The notes: generated by a model from the sequence alone, not told the origin. DNA of 42,372 nucleotides from Maricaulis sp. (GCA_029251785.1 JAQXCQ010000147.1:1-42372); one strand, 5' to 3'. Positions 16,684 to 26,330 are shown, counted from the first letter of the stretch. Translations and numbers: made by a program.

Positions 16684-18027
16684 ATGATGCAGACCCTGAT
16701 CGATCGCGTAGAGCGCTTGGATACGCGCGTCCTTGAAGGGCGTGTGACGGCACTCAATGGTCTTTTGGTCGAAGCGCAGGGTCCAAAATCAGGTCTTTGT
16801 CTGGGTGCGCACGCGTCGATCGAGACTGGATCGGGTGTTGCTCAATGCGAAGTCGTGGGCTTTCGCGGTGAAACAGCCCTGATGATGCCATTTGGTGCTT
16901 TGGAGGGCGTCCGGCCGGGCGCGCGTGTGGTGCTTCAACCCGAACCCGCTCGTATTCGTCCATGCCAGGAATGGTTGGGTCGGGTGGTCGACAGTTTTGG
17001 CCGGCCGCTTGATGGTGGCTCGGCGATGGATGAAGGTGCAAACGCCTATCCACTCAAAGGTAATGCACCTAGCGCGCATGGGCGTGCACGTCTCGGTGAT
17101 CGCATGGATATGGGTGTGCGCGCGCTGAATGTTTTTGCCCCGATGCGTCGTGGACAAAGACTGGGCGTGTTTGCCGGTTCGGGCGTCGGTAAATCGGTTT
17201 TGATGTCAATGCTGGCACAGGCCTGCGATGCCGATGTGATTGTGATCGGTCTGATCGGTGAGCGAGGCCGGGAAGCGCGCGAATTTGTTGAAGATGTGCT
17301 TGGCCCCGAAGCGCGGACACGATCTGTCGTTATCACGGAGACCTCGGACGCACCAGCATTGGCGCGGCGTCAGGCTGCGCATCTGACGCTGGCCGTTTCG
17401 GAATATTTTCGGGACCAGGGAAAATCAGTGCTTTGCCTGATGGACAGCGTGACACGCTTCGCCTTCGCGCAACGTGAAATCGGTCTGGCGGCAGGTGAGC
17501 CGCCGACGACTCGTGGATTTACTCCTTCAGTATTTGCGGAGCTGCCACGTCTTCTCGAGCGTGCCGGGCCGGGCTTGCAGCGGCAGGATGGTGGTCCTCA
17601 GGGATCGATCACCGGATTGTTCACCGTGCTGGTAGATGGCGATGACCATAACGAGCCGATTGCCGATGCTGTTCGCGGGATTTTGGACGGCCATGTTGTC
17701 ATGAGCCGAGCGATTGCCGAGCGTGGCCGCTATCCGGCGATTGATGTTTTGAAGTCGATCAGTCGATCGGCTCCTGAAGTTTATGATGCAGCCGAACGCC
17801 CCCTCGTGGCGGAAGCTCGCAAGGTGTTGGCCTCCTATGCCGACATGGAAGAATTGATCCGTTTGGGTGCATATACCCAGGGATCCAACCCGGAAGTTGA
17901 CCGGGCCATTGTGCTCAATGAGCCAATGGAAGCGTTTCTTGGACAGAGAAAAGACGAAAGCACGGATATTCCGACGACTTTCGCGGCTCTGAACGAGATT
18001 TTGGGTGAAGGTGGAGGAGTAGTGTAA
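16684..18027 (+). CDS. fliI: Flagellum-specific ATPase FliI
   Basis: FliI is the F1-beta-like hexameric ATPase of the flagellar type III export apparatus; it hands substrates to the FlhA gate and is held by FliH and FliJ. The 447-residue product has the N-terminal barrel, an ATPase core with Walker A AGSGVGKS at about 164-171, the [13 protein letters not shown] catalytic-Glu segment, Walker B ([12 protein letters not shown]), and the type III ATPase signature [23 protein letters not shown]. Two adjacent ATG codons could start the protein. fliJ begins on its stop codon (TAATG). Its partner fliH is in the minus-strand fliF operon of this same window. Confidence 0.96.
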   Translation: MMQTLIDRVERLDTRVLEGRVTALNGLLVEAQGPKSGLCLGAHASIETGSGVAQCEVVGFRGETALMMPFGALEGVRPGARVVLQPEPARIRPCQEWLGRVVDSFGRPLDGGSAMDEGANAYPLKGNAPSAHGRARLGDRMDMGVRALNVFAPMRRGQRLGVFAGSGVGKSVLMSMLAQACDADVIVIGLIGERGREAREFVEDVLGPEARTRSVVITETSDAPALARRQAAHLTLAVSEYFRDQGKSVLCLMDSVTRFAFAQREIGLAAGEPPTTRGFTPSVFAELPRLLERAGPGLQRQDGGPQGSITGLFTVLVDGDDHNEPIADAVRGILDGHVVMSRAIAERGRYPAIDVLKSISRSAPEVYDAAERPLVAEARKVLASYADMEELIRLGAYTQGSNPEVDRAIVLNEPMEAFLGQRKDESTDIPTTFAALNEILGEGGGVV

Positions 18028-18443
18028 TGGCACGGACACACGAACCGTTGATCCGGTTGGCCCGGTTCAAGGTCGAGGAGTTACAAAAGCAGATGAGCGA
18101 GCTCGATCGCTCCAAAGCTGCTTTGATCAATCAGATAGAACGCCTGGAGGCCTCTGTTCCAGAAGAGCAGGCGGTGGCCAAGGAATCCAAGGACGGCTAT
18201 CTGGCCTATGGATCCTATGCCCAGGCGGTGATCAAGCGGAAGGAAAATATCCGTTTGTCATTGGCCGAGGTTGAGGTGCAATCGGATGCGCTTCGCGCAA
18301 GGCTGTCTGAAGCCTTCCAGGAATTGAAGAAATATGAGCTTCTCGAAGAGCGTCGATTGGCGCGTGTCGAGGATGCTGTCCGGCAGGCAGAGCAGGATGA
18401 ATTGGACGAAATTGCCCAAATTCGTCACAGTCGGCCAAACTAG
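18027..18443 (+). CDS. fliJ: Flagellar export chaperone/stalk protein FliJ
   Basis: The 138-residue protein is almost entirely heptad-rich helix, as expected for FliJ, which inserts as a two-helix coiled coil into the FliI hexamer and links it to FlhA. No other motif is diagnostic, so the assignment rests on size, predicted coiled coil (about residues 10-55 and 65-125) and its position: the ATG overlaps the fliI stop by one base (TAATG) with GGAGGAG before it. A hairpin terminator follows 15 bases after the stop. Confidence 0.88.
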   Translation: MARTHEPLIRLARFKVEELQKQMSELDRSKAALINQIERLEASVPEEQAVAKESKDGYLAYGSYAQAVIKRKENIRLSLAEVEVQSDALRARLSEAFQELKKYELLEERRLARVEDAVRQAEQDELDEIAQIRHSRPN

Positions 18444-18458
18444 TCATTTGTTCCAACT

Positions 18459-18500
18459 CAACAAAAGACCGGGTCACCCTGTGGCCCGGCCTTTGTTGTT
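18459..18500. terminator. Terminator after fliJ
   Basis: A long imperfect stem pairs CAACAAAAGACCGGGTCAC (18459-18477) with GTGGCCCGGCCTTTGTTG (18481-18498) around a 3-base CCT loop, with T-rich sequence after. The AACAAAA side gives a U-rich tail on the minus strand, so it probably also stops the long minus-strand flagellar transcription unit ending at 18512. Confidence 0.85.
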
Positions 18501-18511
18501 ATCGGCTATCT

Positions 18512-18835
18512 CTATTTGTGTCCGTATCGTCGCTTTGCGCTGAAGATCAGGCCGATCAGTATGAAATAGATCGCCATGCGGATCAGTACGACGAGACCGC
18601 CACGCTCATCGAGCCGCACCATTGCGAAGTCGAAGGCAAAATCAGCGGGAATTCCCAAGGCGAGCCGATAGAAGAATGGTGCGATGGCATCAATCACAAA
18701 TACAATAAAGGCTGCGGCCGGCCATTGGGGCCATTTGCGCATGATGAGCGCGCCTACAAGCGACAGAACCAGAATTAGCCACCAGTCGAAGGGCGTGAAG
18801 GCCATCATCATGCGGTCGGAATAACTATCATACAT
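18512..18835 (-). CDS. Small membrane protein of unknown function at the end of the flagellar run
   Basis: The 107-residue protein has about three hydrophobic helices (roughly residues 17-32, 38-60 and 82-100) separated by short loops, with a basic C-terminus (AKRRYGHK). A later start within the MMM cluster at residues 9-11 is possible. I recognise no family. It lies 41 bases after flhG in the same direction and before the shared terminator, so it may be the last gene of the flagellar unit. This is positional inference only. Confidence 0.6.
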   Translation of the reverse strand: MYDSYSDRMMMAFTPFDWWLILVLSLVGALIMRKWPQWPAAAFIVFVIDAIAPFFYRLALGIPADFAFDFAMVRLDERGGLVVLIRMAIYFILIGLIFSAKRRYGHK

Positions 18836-18876
18836 AACACTTGCGCTCCCCAGCGCTTCAACACGTGCGGGTTAGT

Positions 18877-19677
18877 CTAGGCTGCTTCCTTGCCTCTTGC
18901 GAGGCTTCCGGCCAAGGCGTCGATATCCTTGACGGAATCGCAATCATGTGCCCGCACTGCGACGCAAGTTTGCGTGCGGATCGCAGCGGGAACGGTCGCA
19001 TCCCGTCGAACAATACCTGCGAGAACAGGGGTGAAGCTGAGAAAGGCTTCGCAGGTTTTCTTGAAGGCCCCGAAGGCATCACGCGCGGTCACTAGGTCGG
19101 GGGCGTTATTGATGACGACGAGTGGGGCCGCTCCGTCATCGTGCAATCGCAAGGTTTTCACAAACGCATAGGCGTCCGTTAAAGAGGTCGGCTCGTCATT
19201 GATAATGATGATGACATCATCGGCTGCCAGGGCCAGGCGAATGGTTGATCGGCTAGCGCCCGCGCCCAGATCAAGGACGGCTCGGTCATAAGAGAGCGCG
19301 AGAGCCGCGACCCCTGAGGCCAACTTGGTCAAACTTGGGCCGCCCAGATTAGCCAATGTACCCGAACCTGAGCGACCGGATATTACGTCGAAACCGCCGC
19401 GTTCTGCCGCACCGCCAATGGCCGGGCAAACGGCATTTTCTAGCGAAGTTTTGCCATTGAGGACCGAGATAATGTCGGCCTTGGGCTGAAGTCCCAGATG
19501 AACATCGATATTGGCCATGCCCAGATCACCATCCATTAAAAGGACGCGTTCGCCCATCATGGAAAGCGAGCGCGCCATTCCGATTGAGAACGTTGTCTTT
19601 CCGACTCCGCCCTTGCCGGAAGCCACGGCGAGTATGCGTCCGGCGGCGCGATTGTCAGGTGCGGATGCCATTTTCAT
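18877..19677 (-). CDS. flhG: MinD-like ATPase FlhG (FleN/YlxH)
   Basis: FlhG is a ParA/MinD-family ATPase that, with FlhF, sets flagellar number and position. The 266-residue product carries the deviant Walker A GKGGVGKTT at residues 21-29, the LLMDGDLGMANIDVHLGL segment shared by MinD and FlhG, and the switch region AVLDLGAGAS. It lacks the N-terminal DQAxxLR helix that in studied FlhG proteins stimulates the FlhF GTPase, since only about 14 residues precede the first strand. The start overlaps the flhF stop by 4 bases, so expression is coupled. Confidence 0.88.
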   Translation of the reverse strand: MKMASAPDNRAAGRILAVASGKGGVGKTTFSIGMARSLSMMGERVLLMDGDLGMANIDVHLGLQPKADIISVLNGKTSLENAVCPAIGGAAERGGFDVISGRSGSGTLANLGGPSLTKLASGVAALALSYDRAVLDLGAGASRSTIRLALAADDVIIIINDEPTSLTDAYAFVKTLRLHDDGAAPLVVINNAPDLVTARDAFGAFKKTCEAFLSFTPVLAGIVRRDATVPAAIRTQTCVAVRAHDCDSVKDIDALAGSLARGKEAA

Positions 19678-20672
19678 GAGCGCCTACTTTCGTCAAAGGT
19701 GTAATCACGGTCTTCGATCAGAGCGCGTGCAAGGCGTAAAGGTGTGGCGGGGGCCAGACCCCCCCCGATGAACGGCGTCGCGGATATTTGCGCGAACGCC
19801 AGACCGGATTCCCCGACGCCGAGCAAGGATCCCATACGACGGGCGCAATCAATTTTGGTTGGAATGCATCGCCCGGCACCGATTGAGGCAAACAGTGAGG
19901 CGGCGTCTTCAGCATCTTCGGGCGTGATGCCAGCATCAAATACATAGATGATTTCAGCATCGGCTGAATCGGCGAATGCCAACGTCATGTCCAGATCATC
20001 GAGTTCGAAGGGATTAGCAGCGGGGCTATCGATTAAAACAGGCCCACCAATGTTGTGCATTATATCGGCGAGTTCTCGCGGATCATCGACCGCGTGAAAG
20101 CCAGCGCCCATTTTTTCCGCCAATGCTTGTAATCTGGCATCGGCGCCGGCACGTTCGCCGTCGCAGGAAATCAAGGTCGGCATACCGCCCGAGGCAATGA
20201 CACGAGCGGCGGTCTTGGAAAGGGCAGATGTTTTACCGACCCCTGGGGCCCCAGCAAATAGAATCGGGTGTTCCGGAATCGCGGGGAGGGGTAGGAAGGA
20301 ATACCGTGCTCCCAGCGCATGACTCAGGCGGCCAATCGCGTGCCCATCGGTGAGATCCGAAGCGACCTTCACCAAGGATTGAGCGGCATGCCCGGGCGAG
20401 CGGTGAAATCCCAGTGCGCGAATAACTTGATCGAGATTTGCATCCTCGAAATCGCCGCGTTCGATTTCAGCTTCGTTATTGAGCCGCTCGGCGCGCTCTC
20501 GCACGGGTTCGTCGAATTGCTTCATCCGCGCTGATTCGGTGGCAGCGCGAACCAGCACGCCACCTTCCGGAGCATCTGACGTCGAGATGATTACGGCGTC
20601 GGGGCCCATCTCTCGGCGCACATCAGACATGACGAGCGATAGAGAAGAAGCTTCAAATGTTTTCAGGCGCAT
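19674..20672 (-). CDS. flhF: SRP-family GTPase FlhF
   Basis: FlhF is a signal-recognition-particle-type GTPase that marks the pole at which the flagellar base is built. The 332-residue product has the short N-terminal FlhF segment (MRLKTFEASSLSLVMSDVRREMGPDAVIIST), a variable middle and a C-terminal NG domain with P-loop GAPGVGKT at 141-148, SCDGERAGADARLQALA, the G3 region as LIDSPA in place of the usual DTAG, and a TKID G4-like motif near residue 275. The B-domain is shorter than in many FlhF proteins. It lies 31 bases after flhA and overlaps flhG. Confidence 0.9.
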   Translation of the reverse strand: MRLKTFEASSLSLVMSDVRREMGPDAVIISTSDAPEGGVLVRAATESARMKQFDEPVRERAERLNNEAEIERGDFEDANLDQVIRALGFHRSPGHAAQSLVKVASDLTDGHAIGRLSHALGARYSFLPLPAIPEHPILFAGAPGVGKTSALSKTAARVIASGGMPTLISCDGERAGADARLQALAEKMGAGFHAVDDPRELADIMHNIGGPVLIDSPAANPFELDDLDMTLAFADSADAEIIYVFDAGITPEDAEDAASLFASIGAGRCIPTKIDCARRMGSLLGVGESGLAFAQISATPFIGGGLAPATPLRLARALIEDRDYTFDESRRS

Positions 20673-20703
20673 AGAGGCTCATTACCCGTTGTTTTACAGT
20701 TCA

Positions 20704-22830
20704 TCAGCCAACATGTCCCAACGTATTCAGACGTGCGCTCGGGTGGATCTCGTTTTGCGACATCACCACAGTTTGCGGGCGGAAACGCTCCACCAGCGAA
20801 CGCACATACGGACGAATCATTGGGCTCGTCAGCAGTATCGGGACATGACCCTGAGCTGATGCGGTTTCAAAAGAGTTTCTAACGGCTGCGACAAAATCAT
20901 GCAGCTTGGACGGGGCCAAAGCGAGCTGTTTACGATCGCTTTCTCCGATCAAAGCGTCCATGAAGGCCTGCTCCCATTGCGGCGATAGCGCAATCACGGA
21001 GAGATTTCCGTCGGCGGCGCGATTGGAAAAACAGATTTGCCGCGACAGGCGCCCCCGAACGTGTTCGACAATCGCATCGAGATGATTGGTTGTTGCACTG
21101 GCTTCGGCAATACCTTCCAGGATCGTGGCCAAATCACGAATTGAGACACGTTCTTTAATCAAGGATTGCAGAATGCGTTGGATGCCGGCGCGACTGATTT
21201 GCGAGGGTGCGATGTCCTCAACTAATTTCTTGTGCTCGTCCGAAAGTTTGGAAATGAGTTTCTCGACTTCAGCATAGGACAAAAGGTCCGCCATGTTGTC
21301 GCGAAGGACTTCGGTGAGATGCGTAACCAAAACGGCCGCGGGCTCGACAATCGTGTAACCGCGGAAACTGGCTTCCTCGCGGAGGTCTTCGGCGATCCAT
21401 GAGGCCGGAAGCCCAAATGTCGGCTCTTTGACATGATCGCCGACCAGGTCGATCGGTAGACCTGCTGGATCCATCACTAACAGTTTTTCCAGCTGAACTT
21501 CGCCGCGACCGGCTTCCATTTCCTTGACGCGCAGGGCGTATTCTGAATTTCCGAGTGTCATATTATCGACGATCCGGACCGCGGGGGTGACGAACCCCAT
21601 ATCTTCCGCCAAAGACCGGCGCAGTGCGCGGATTTGGTCGGTGAGCTTGCGGCCCTCGACATCGTTGATTAGTGGCAACAGGCCGTAACCCAATTCGATT
21701 TTCAGCTCATCAATAGAAAGGGAATCCTCGATAGGAGCTTCCTCATCGGTTGGGGCTTGTTCCTCGATTTTATCCTCGATCTCCTTGGCTTTATCCAGGG
21801 ATTCCCGATCCATTCGATCCTTGTTGAACCAGGCCAGCGCCCCCGCACCAGCAGACATAAGCGCGAAGGGAATGAATGGCATGCCGGGCAGAATGCCAGC
21901 GACAAGGGCAACACCAGAGACCAGGGCGAGGCCTTGGGGGTGGGCTGTAAGCTGACCAAACAGCGCTTTATCCGCTGCGCCTTGAACGCCGGCCTTCGAG
22001 ACGAGCAGGCCGGCAGCAACCGAAATGATCAGCGCGGGGATCTGGGAGACCAGACCGTCTCCGATGGTCAGTGAAGAATAGGCGTTGGCCGCTTCACCAA
22101 ACTCCATTCCGGACTGAACCACGCCAATGACGATTCCGCCGATAAGATTGATACCGGTGATCATTAGGCCGGCCATGGCATCACCACGGACGAATTTGGA
22201 GGCACCATCCATGGCCCCGAAGAAATTACTCTCGCCTTCCAGATCCGCGCGTTTCTGGCGAGCCTGATCCTCGGTTATCAACCCAGAAGACAAATCGGCA
22301 TCGATCGCCATTTGCTTGCCGGGCATGGCATCAAGAGTGAAGCGCGCGGCAACTTCCGCGATGCGTCCTGAACCCTTGGTGATGACGACGAAGTTCACGA
22401 TTACAAGGATGGCGAAAACAATAATGCCGATGACGACATTGCCCTGCATCACAAAGGCACCGAAGGCCTCGATCACTTCCCCGGCGGCACTTGAACCTTC
22501 ATGCCCCTTGGACAGGATTAATCGTGTCGAGGCGATATTCAGACCCAGGCGTAATAGCGTGGTGATCAACAAGACGGCTGGAAAGGCCGAAAATTCCAGA
22601 GGACGCTTGATAAACAGTGCGGTCATCAAGACAAGGACGGACATTGAAATAGAAATTGCCAGCGTGATGTCGAGCAGGAAGCTCGGCATTGGCAGGATCA
22701 GCATGACAAGAATGCCCATCACGCCTGCCGCAAGCGCAACATCACCGCTAAGCGTGCGGTTCAGAAAGGCTTGAAGATCAAACCCACCCCGAGCCGGGGT
22801 GGCCGGGTTACTGTCGGCAATATCGACCAC
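20704..22830 (-). CDS. flhA: Flagellar export gate protein FlhA
   Basis: FlhA is the large export-gate protein of the flagellar type III system. The 708-residue product has about eight transmembrane helices in its first 330 residues and the FHIPEP signature region (TLLRLGLNIASTRLILSKG). The large cytoplasmic domain (about 360-700) contains the family stretches VEGRKLTDQIRALRRSLAEDMGF and GYTIVEPAAVLVTHLTEVL. The start is a GTG preceded by GGAG at good spacing, 11 bases after flbD. FlhB and FliPQR are not in the window. FlhA is usually an early gene controlled by CtrA in Caulobacter, and here it would be read from the fliF promoter unless an internal one exists. Confidence 0.96.
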   Translation of the reverse strand: MVDIADSNPATPARGGFDLQAFLNRTLSGDVALAAGVMGILVMLILPMPSFLLDITLAISISMSVLVLMTALFIKRPLEFSAFPAVLLITTLLRLGLNIASTRLILSKGHEGSSAAGEVIEAFGAFVMQGNVVIGIIVFAILVIVNFVVITKGSGRIAEVAARFTLDAMPGKQMAIDADLSSGLITEDQARQKRADLEGESNFFGAMDGASKFVRGDAMAGLMITGINLIGGIVIGVVQSGMEFGEAANAYSSLTIGDGLVSQIPALIISVAAGLLVSKAGVQGAADKALFGQLTAHPQGLALVSGVALVAGILPGMPFIPFALMSAGAGALAWFNKDRMDRESLDKAKEIEDKIEEQAPTDEEAPIEDSLSIDELKIELGYGLLPLINDVEGRKLTDQIRALRRSLAEDMGFVTPAVRIVDNMTLGNSEYALRVKEMEAGRGEVQLEKLLVMDPAGLPIDLVGDHVKEPTFGLPASWIAEDLREEASFRGYTIVEPAAVLVTHLTEVLRDNMADLLSYAEVEKLISKLSDEHKKLVEDIAPSQISRAGIQRILQSLIKERVSIRDLATILEGIAEASATTNHLDAIVEHVRGRLSRQICFSNRAADGNLSVIALSPQWEQAFMDALIGESDRKQLALAPSKLHDFVAAVRNSFETASAQGHVPILLTSPMIRPYVRSLVERFRPQTVVMSQNEIHPSARLNTLGHVG

Positions 22831-22841
22831 AAACTACTCCG

Positions 22842-24215
22842 TTACGCTGCGCTGATGCCAGCGACTGGCTGGTTGGGCGCGGGGATATTTAAGCCCTGGT
22901 CCGAATAGAGTTTGAGCTTATTGCGCAAAGTTCTGATCGAAATGCCGAGAATATTGGCCGCATGGGTGCGATTGCCGAGGCAATGATCGAGTGTGTCCAA
23001 AATCAGATCCTGTTCCACCTCGGCGACCGTCTTGCCCACCATCACGTGCTGGACGGCATCGGCGGCATCAGCGGCCTGACGGGCGACACCCGCACCGGTG
23101 CTTCCGGTGAAGGCAGATCCGTCGGGCATACGGATGGCATCGAGAGATATTTCGCGACCGGAGGCGAGCAATACCGCGCGGTGCATGGCGTTTTCCAATT
23201 CACGCACATTGCCGGTCCACTGACGGGTCAGCAATTGAGTGCGGGCTCCGTCGGAAATCGGACGCTCCTCGATACCGTTTACAGCGGAATATTTGCGGAT
23301 GAAATGATCAGCAAGGGCAATAATATCCGAAGGGCGGTCGCGCAGAGGCGGCAGCGCCAGATTCACGACGTTCAGGCGAAACAGCAGATCTTCACGGAAA
23401 TTGCCCTCGGTGACAGCCTTGCGAAGATCACGGTTGGATGTCGCCAGTACGCGGATGTTGACCTTTACGGGTGCGGTTCCGCCGACCCGGTCGACTTCAC
23501 GTTCTTGCAGGGCTCGCAGCAGTTTTGCCTGCATGCGTGGATCCATTTCAGAGATCTCGTCGAGCAGCAAAGTGCCGCCGTCGGCTTCCTCGAATTTACC
23601 GACCCGACGGGCTACCGCGCCGGTAAATGCCCCCTTTTCGTGACCAAAGAGTTCTGATTCGAGGAGGTTTTCGGGAATGGCGGCGCAATTGACCGAAACG
23701 AAGGGGCCGCCGGAACGCTTGGATTTGGTGTGAACGTGGCGCGCCATGACTTCCTTACCCGAGCCGCTTTCGCCGGTGATCAGAACCGAGGCATCGGAAG
23801 CCGCAATTTTGTTCGCCAATTCAAGAACGATCTGCATGGCAGGATCGGCGGCGATCATGGTGCGCTCGTCGTCAGCGACGGCCTCGAGCACGGCGGCAAT
23901 CAATTCTGCGTCGGGCGGCAGCGGGATGAATTCCTTCGCCCCCGCTCGGATCGCGGCGGCAGCGGCTTCAGGGCGAACATTGACGCCGCAGGCAACCACC
24001 GGGACCGTGATGCGTTCTGCTTTATTGGCCTCGATGAGCGCGTGCACATCGAGAGATAGATCGACCATGAGGAGATCAGCACCCCGGCCGGCGCGCAGAT
24101 GCGAAGTGGCCTGGGCGATTGTATCGACCTGCGAAACTTTCGCTCCGCGGTCCATGGCGATTTTTGTGGCGGTATATAATTGCCCGCCGAGGCTTCCGAC
24201 TATTAGCACTCGCAT
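22842..24215 (-). CDS. flbD: Sigma-54-dependent flagellar regulator FlbD
   Basis: FlbD activates late flagellar genes at sigma-54 promoters and represses the fliF operon in Caulobacter, with FliX controlling its activity. I place the start at MRVLIVGSLGGQ, eight bases after AAGGAG, giving 457 residues. The N-terminal receiver-like domain lacks the acidic pair (VGSLGG instead) and ends FIPLPP without the usual Lys-Pro, so classical phosphorylation is unlikely. The AAA+ domain is intact: Walker A GESGSGKE (148-155), GAFTGA (195-200) for sigma-54 contact, Walker B GGTLLLDE (213-220). A Fis-type helix-turn-helix closes the protein (THAANILGISIRTLRNKL). Two matching promoters lie in this window before fliK and flgK. 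Confidence 0.95.
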   Translation of the reverse strand: MRVLIVGSLGGQLYTATKIAMDRGAKVSQVDTIAQATSHLRAGRGADLLMVDLSLDVHALIEANKAERITVPVVACGVNVRPEAAAAAIRAGAKEFIPLPPDAELIAAVLEAVADDERTMIAADPAMQIVLELANKIAASDASVLITGESGSGKEVMARHVHTKSKRSGGPFVSVNCAAIPENLLESELFGHEKGAFTGAVARRVGKFEEADGGTLLLDEISEMDPRMQAKLLRALQEREVDRVGGTAPVKVNIRVLATSNRDLRKAVTEGNFREDLLFRLNVVNLALPPLRDRPSDIIALADHFIRKYSAVNGIEERPISDGARTQLLTRQWTGNVRELENAMHRAVLLASGREISLDAIRMPDGSAFTGSTGAGVARQAADAADAVQHVMVGKTVAEVEQDLILDTLDHCLGNRTHAANILGISIRTLRNKLKLYSDQGLNIPAPNQPVAGISAA

Positions 24216-24253
24216 GGCGTCCGCTCCTTGTTTCCCATTACACAAAACTCCGT

Positions 24254-24616
24254 CTAGACGGAGTCTCCGTCCTTGATGATTTCAGTCATGGTCACCCCAA
24301 GACGGTCGTCAACGACGACGACCTCACCCCGGGCGACCAGGCGATTGTTTACATAAATGTCGATGGCCTCTCCGATCTTTCGATCGAGTTCCACGACAGA
24401 ACCTTCGGTCAGTTTCAGCAGTGTGTTCACATCAATGTGGGCCTTGCCGAGGACCGCAGAAATATTGACTGGAACTTCAAAAACCGGTGCCAGATCCACC
24501 GCGGCCTTTTCTTTTTCATCGACCATGGAATCGCCGACCACCACAGGGGCCGAATTGACAGGCGGTTCGCCCCCGTCGTTTTCCAGGTCAGGCAAGTCGA
24601 AATCGTCGTCAGCCAT
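24254..24616 (-). CDS. fliN: Flagellar motor switch protein FliN
   Basis: FliN forms the bottom of the C-ring with FliM and helps dock FliH-FliI. The 120-residue product has an acidic N-terminal tail of about 45 residues and one SpoA (surface presentation of antigens) domain: VPVNISAVLGKAHIDVNTLLKL, GSVVELDRKIGEAIDIYVNNRLVARGEVVV, and DRLGVTMTEII. This is normal FliN architecture. It lies 11 bases after fliH and 38 bases before flbD. Confidence 0.95.
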   Translation of the reverse strand: MADDDFDLPDLENDGGEPPVNSAPVVVGDSMVDEKEKAAVDLAPVFEVPVNISAVLGKAHIDVNTLLKLTEGSVVELDRKIGEAIDIYVNNRLVARGEVVVVDDRLGVTMTEIIKDGDSV

Positions 24617-24627
24617 TCGATGTCTCC

Positions 24628-25281
24628 CTATGCTGCTGAGGCGCCAGCGGCATTGCCGCTATCGTCACTCACCACGGTGTCTTGTAGAGCCGGGCCGGCC
24701 ACCAGCCAGCGCTCGATAATTTGATGGATCTTGACTTCAATTTCCGAGGCACTTCGCTGGACCGATCCACTGGCCCAATCCAAGCGGAGATCTGCGGCAG
24801 CAAGACCTGCGTCACCGCGTACCTTGATGGCACCGTCGAAGCCGGCATCGCGAGCCGTTTTTTCCAAACGCTGGGCCACAGCGTCGACAAGATCGGGCGT
24901 GCACCGCACAGAAAAACGAGGCTCTGTGCGCAGATCGCCCATCGCTTCGCTGACCAATTCATCGATGGTCGCAACCGGGAAATTTTCCAGTGCGGCCCCA
25001 CTGATCTTGCTGGCGGAGATCAAGGCGAGTTTGGCGGCCTCCTGACGCAAACTTTCCGATTCTTGTCCCAGCCGGGACAGGATGATTTGCATTTGGGCGG
25101 AAATGGCCAATAACGCTTCAGCACAGCGCCCTTCCTCTTCCTCGCGCCCTTCTTCAACGCCCCACATCCGCGCGGCGTCGATGTCGTCTTGAGTGAAAAA
25201 GCGCTTATAGCTCTCACCCTCACGCAGGATGGTACCGTCCTCGTCAAACTCGGTGTCGAAGTCAAACTTCGTCGGTTTCAT
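24628..25281 (-). CDS. fliH: FliH/FlbE family flagellar export regulator
   Basis: FliH binds and restrains FliI and tethers it to the C-ring. The product (217 residues from the ATG) has an acidic N-terminal segment, a helical Glu/Arg-rich middle (EEGREEEEGRCAEALL, residues about 45-80) and a C-terminal domain of FliH type (VATIDELVSEAMGDL to the IIERWL end). Sequence similarity in this family is weak, and the call leans on position: Caulobacter has flbE (its FliH equivalent) between fliG and fliN. A TTG two codons upstream (25287) is a serious alternative start because AGGAGG stands 5 bases before it but 11 before the ATG. Confidence 0.82.
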   Translation of the reverse strand: MKPTKFDFDTEFDEDGTILREGESYKRFFTQDDIDAARMWGVEEGREEEEGRCAEALLAISAQMQIILSRLGQESESLRQEAAKLALISASKISGAALENFPVATIDELVSEAMGDLRTEPRFSVRCTPDLVDAVAQRLEKTARDAGFDGAIKVRGDAGLAAADLRLDWASGSVQRSASEIEVKIHQIIERWLVAGPALQDTVVSDDSGNAAGASAA

Positions 25282-25296
25282 GTTCAACTTCGCCTC

Positions 25297-26328
25297 CTAG
25301 TAAATAAGTTCATCATCGGCACCGCCGTCGGCGAGCATGATCTCGCCCTTGGCGGCGAGGTCCTTGGCCAGGGCCACGATGCTTTGTTGAGCGGTATCGA
25401 CATCCTTGAGCCGGACCGGACCCATGGCTGCCATGTCATCCCGCATGATCTTGCCGGCGCGTTCCGACATGTTGGAAAAGAACAGGTCGCGCAGACTGTC
25501 GGAAGCGCCCTTGAGCGCCAGTGCCATCTGATCTTTGTCGATGGAACGCATGAGTGTCTGGATGCCACCCGGGTCGAGTTTTGAGAGATCCTCGAAGACA
25601 AACATCAAAGATCGAATTTTCTCGGCGCTGTCACGGCTGCGTTCTTCAAGCGCGGCCAGGAAACGGTTTTCGGTCTGGCGATCGAAATTATTGAAGATAT
25701 TGGCCATCATTTCGTGGCTGTCATGCTTGGACGTGCGGGCCAAATTGGACATGAATTCGGTTCGCAGTGTTTCCTCGATTTTGTCGAGAATTTCGCGCTG
25801 GACCGGCTCCATGCGGAGCATTCGTGTAACAACCTCAAGCGCGAAATCCTCCGGCAGGGCGCCAAGAACGCGGGAGGCGTGCTCGCCCTTCACCTTGGAC
25901 AGGACGACCGCAACGGTTTGGGGGTATTCGTTCTTGAGATAGTTGGCGAGGACCACTTCGTTCACATTGCCCAGCTTGTCCCACATGGTTCGACCGGCGG
26001 GACCGCGCAGCTCTTCCATGATGGTGTCGACCTTGCCATCCGGCAGGAAGGAGGTCAGCAGGCGTTGGGTAGCCTCAAACGAACCCATGAGAGAGCCGGT
26101 AGAGGACATCTGGCCGACAAAGTCGATAATGAGCTTCTCAACGGCAGACGCACTGACGGTGCCCAGATTAGACATTGCAGAGGAAACCTCCCGGATTTCC
26201 TCCTCGTCGAGATGGTCCCAGAGGCCGTGATCTTCCTCGCCCAGCGCCAGCAGGATGATCGCCGCCTTCTCGGCGCCGCCGAGCTTGCTGGGATCATCGA
26301 TGGTTTTTTTGCGATCTGCCATTGCCAT
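25297..26328 (-). CDS. fliG: Flagellar motor switch protein FliG
   Basis: FliG is the rotor protein on which the stator acts. The 343-residue product contains the three FliG domains in order: N-terminal FliF-binding domain ([29 protein letters not shown]), middle domain ([33 protein letters not shown], with an EHASRVL version of the EHPQ-type motif), and the C-terminal torque domain with charged ridge ([25 protein letters not shown]). The ATG starts two bases after the fliF stop, so fliF and fliG are translationally coupled, as suits two proteins that assemble together. Confidence 0.96.
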   Translation of the reverse strand: MAMADRKKTIDDPSKLGGAEKAAIILLALGEEDHGLWDHLDEEEIREVSSAMSNLGTVSASAVEKLIIDFVGQMSSTGSLMGSFEATQRLLTSFLPDGKVDTIMEELRGPAGRTMWDKLGNVNEVVLANYLKNEYPQTVAVVLSKVKGEHASRVLGALPEDFALEVVTRMLRMEPVQREILDKIEETLRTEFMSNLARTSKHDSHEMMANIFNNFDRQTENRFLAALEERSRDSAEKIRSLMFVFEDLSKLDPGGIQTLMRSIDKDQMALALKGASDSLRDLFFSNMSERAGKIMRDDMAAMGPVRLKDVDTAQQSIVALAKDLAAKGEIMLADGGADDELIY

Positions 26329-26330
26329 GC

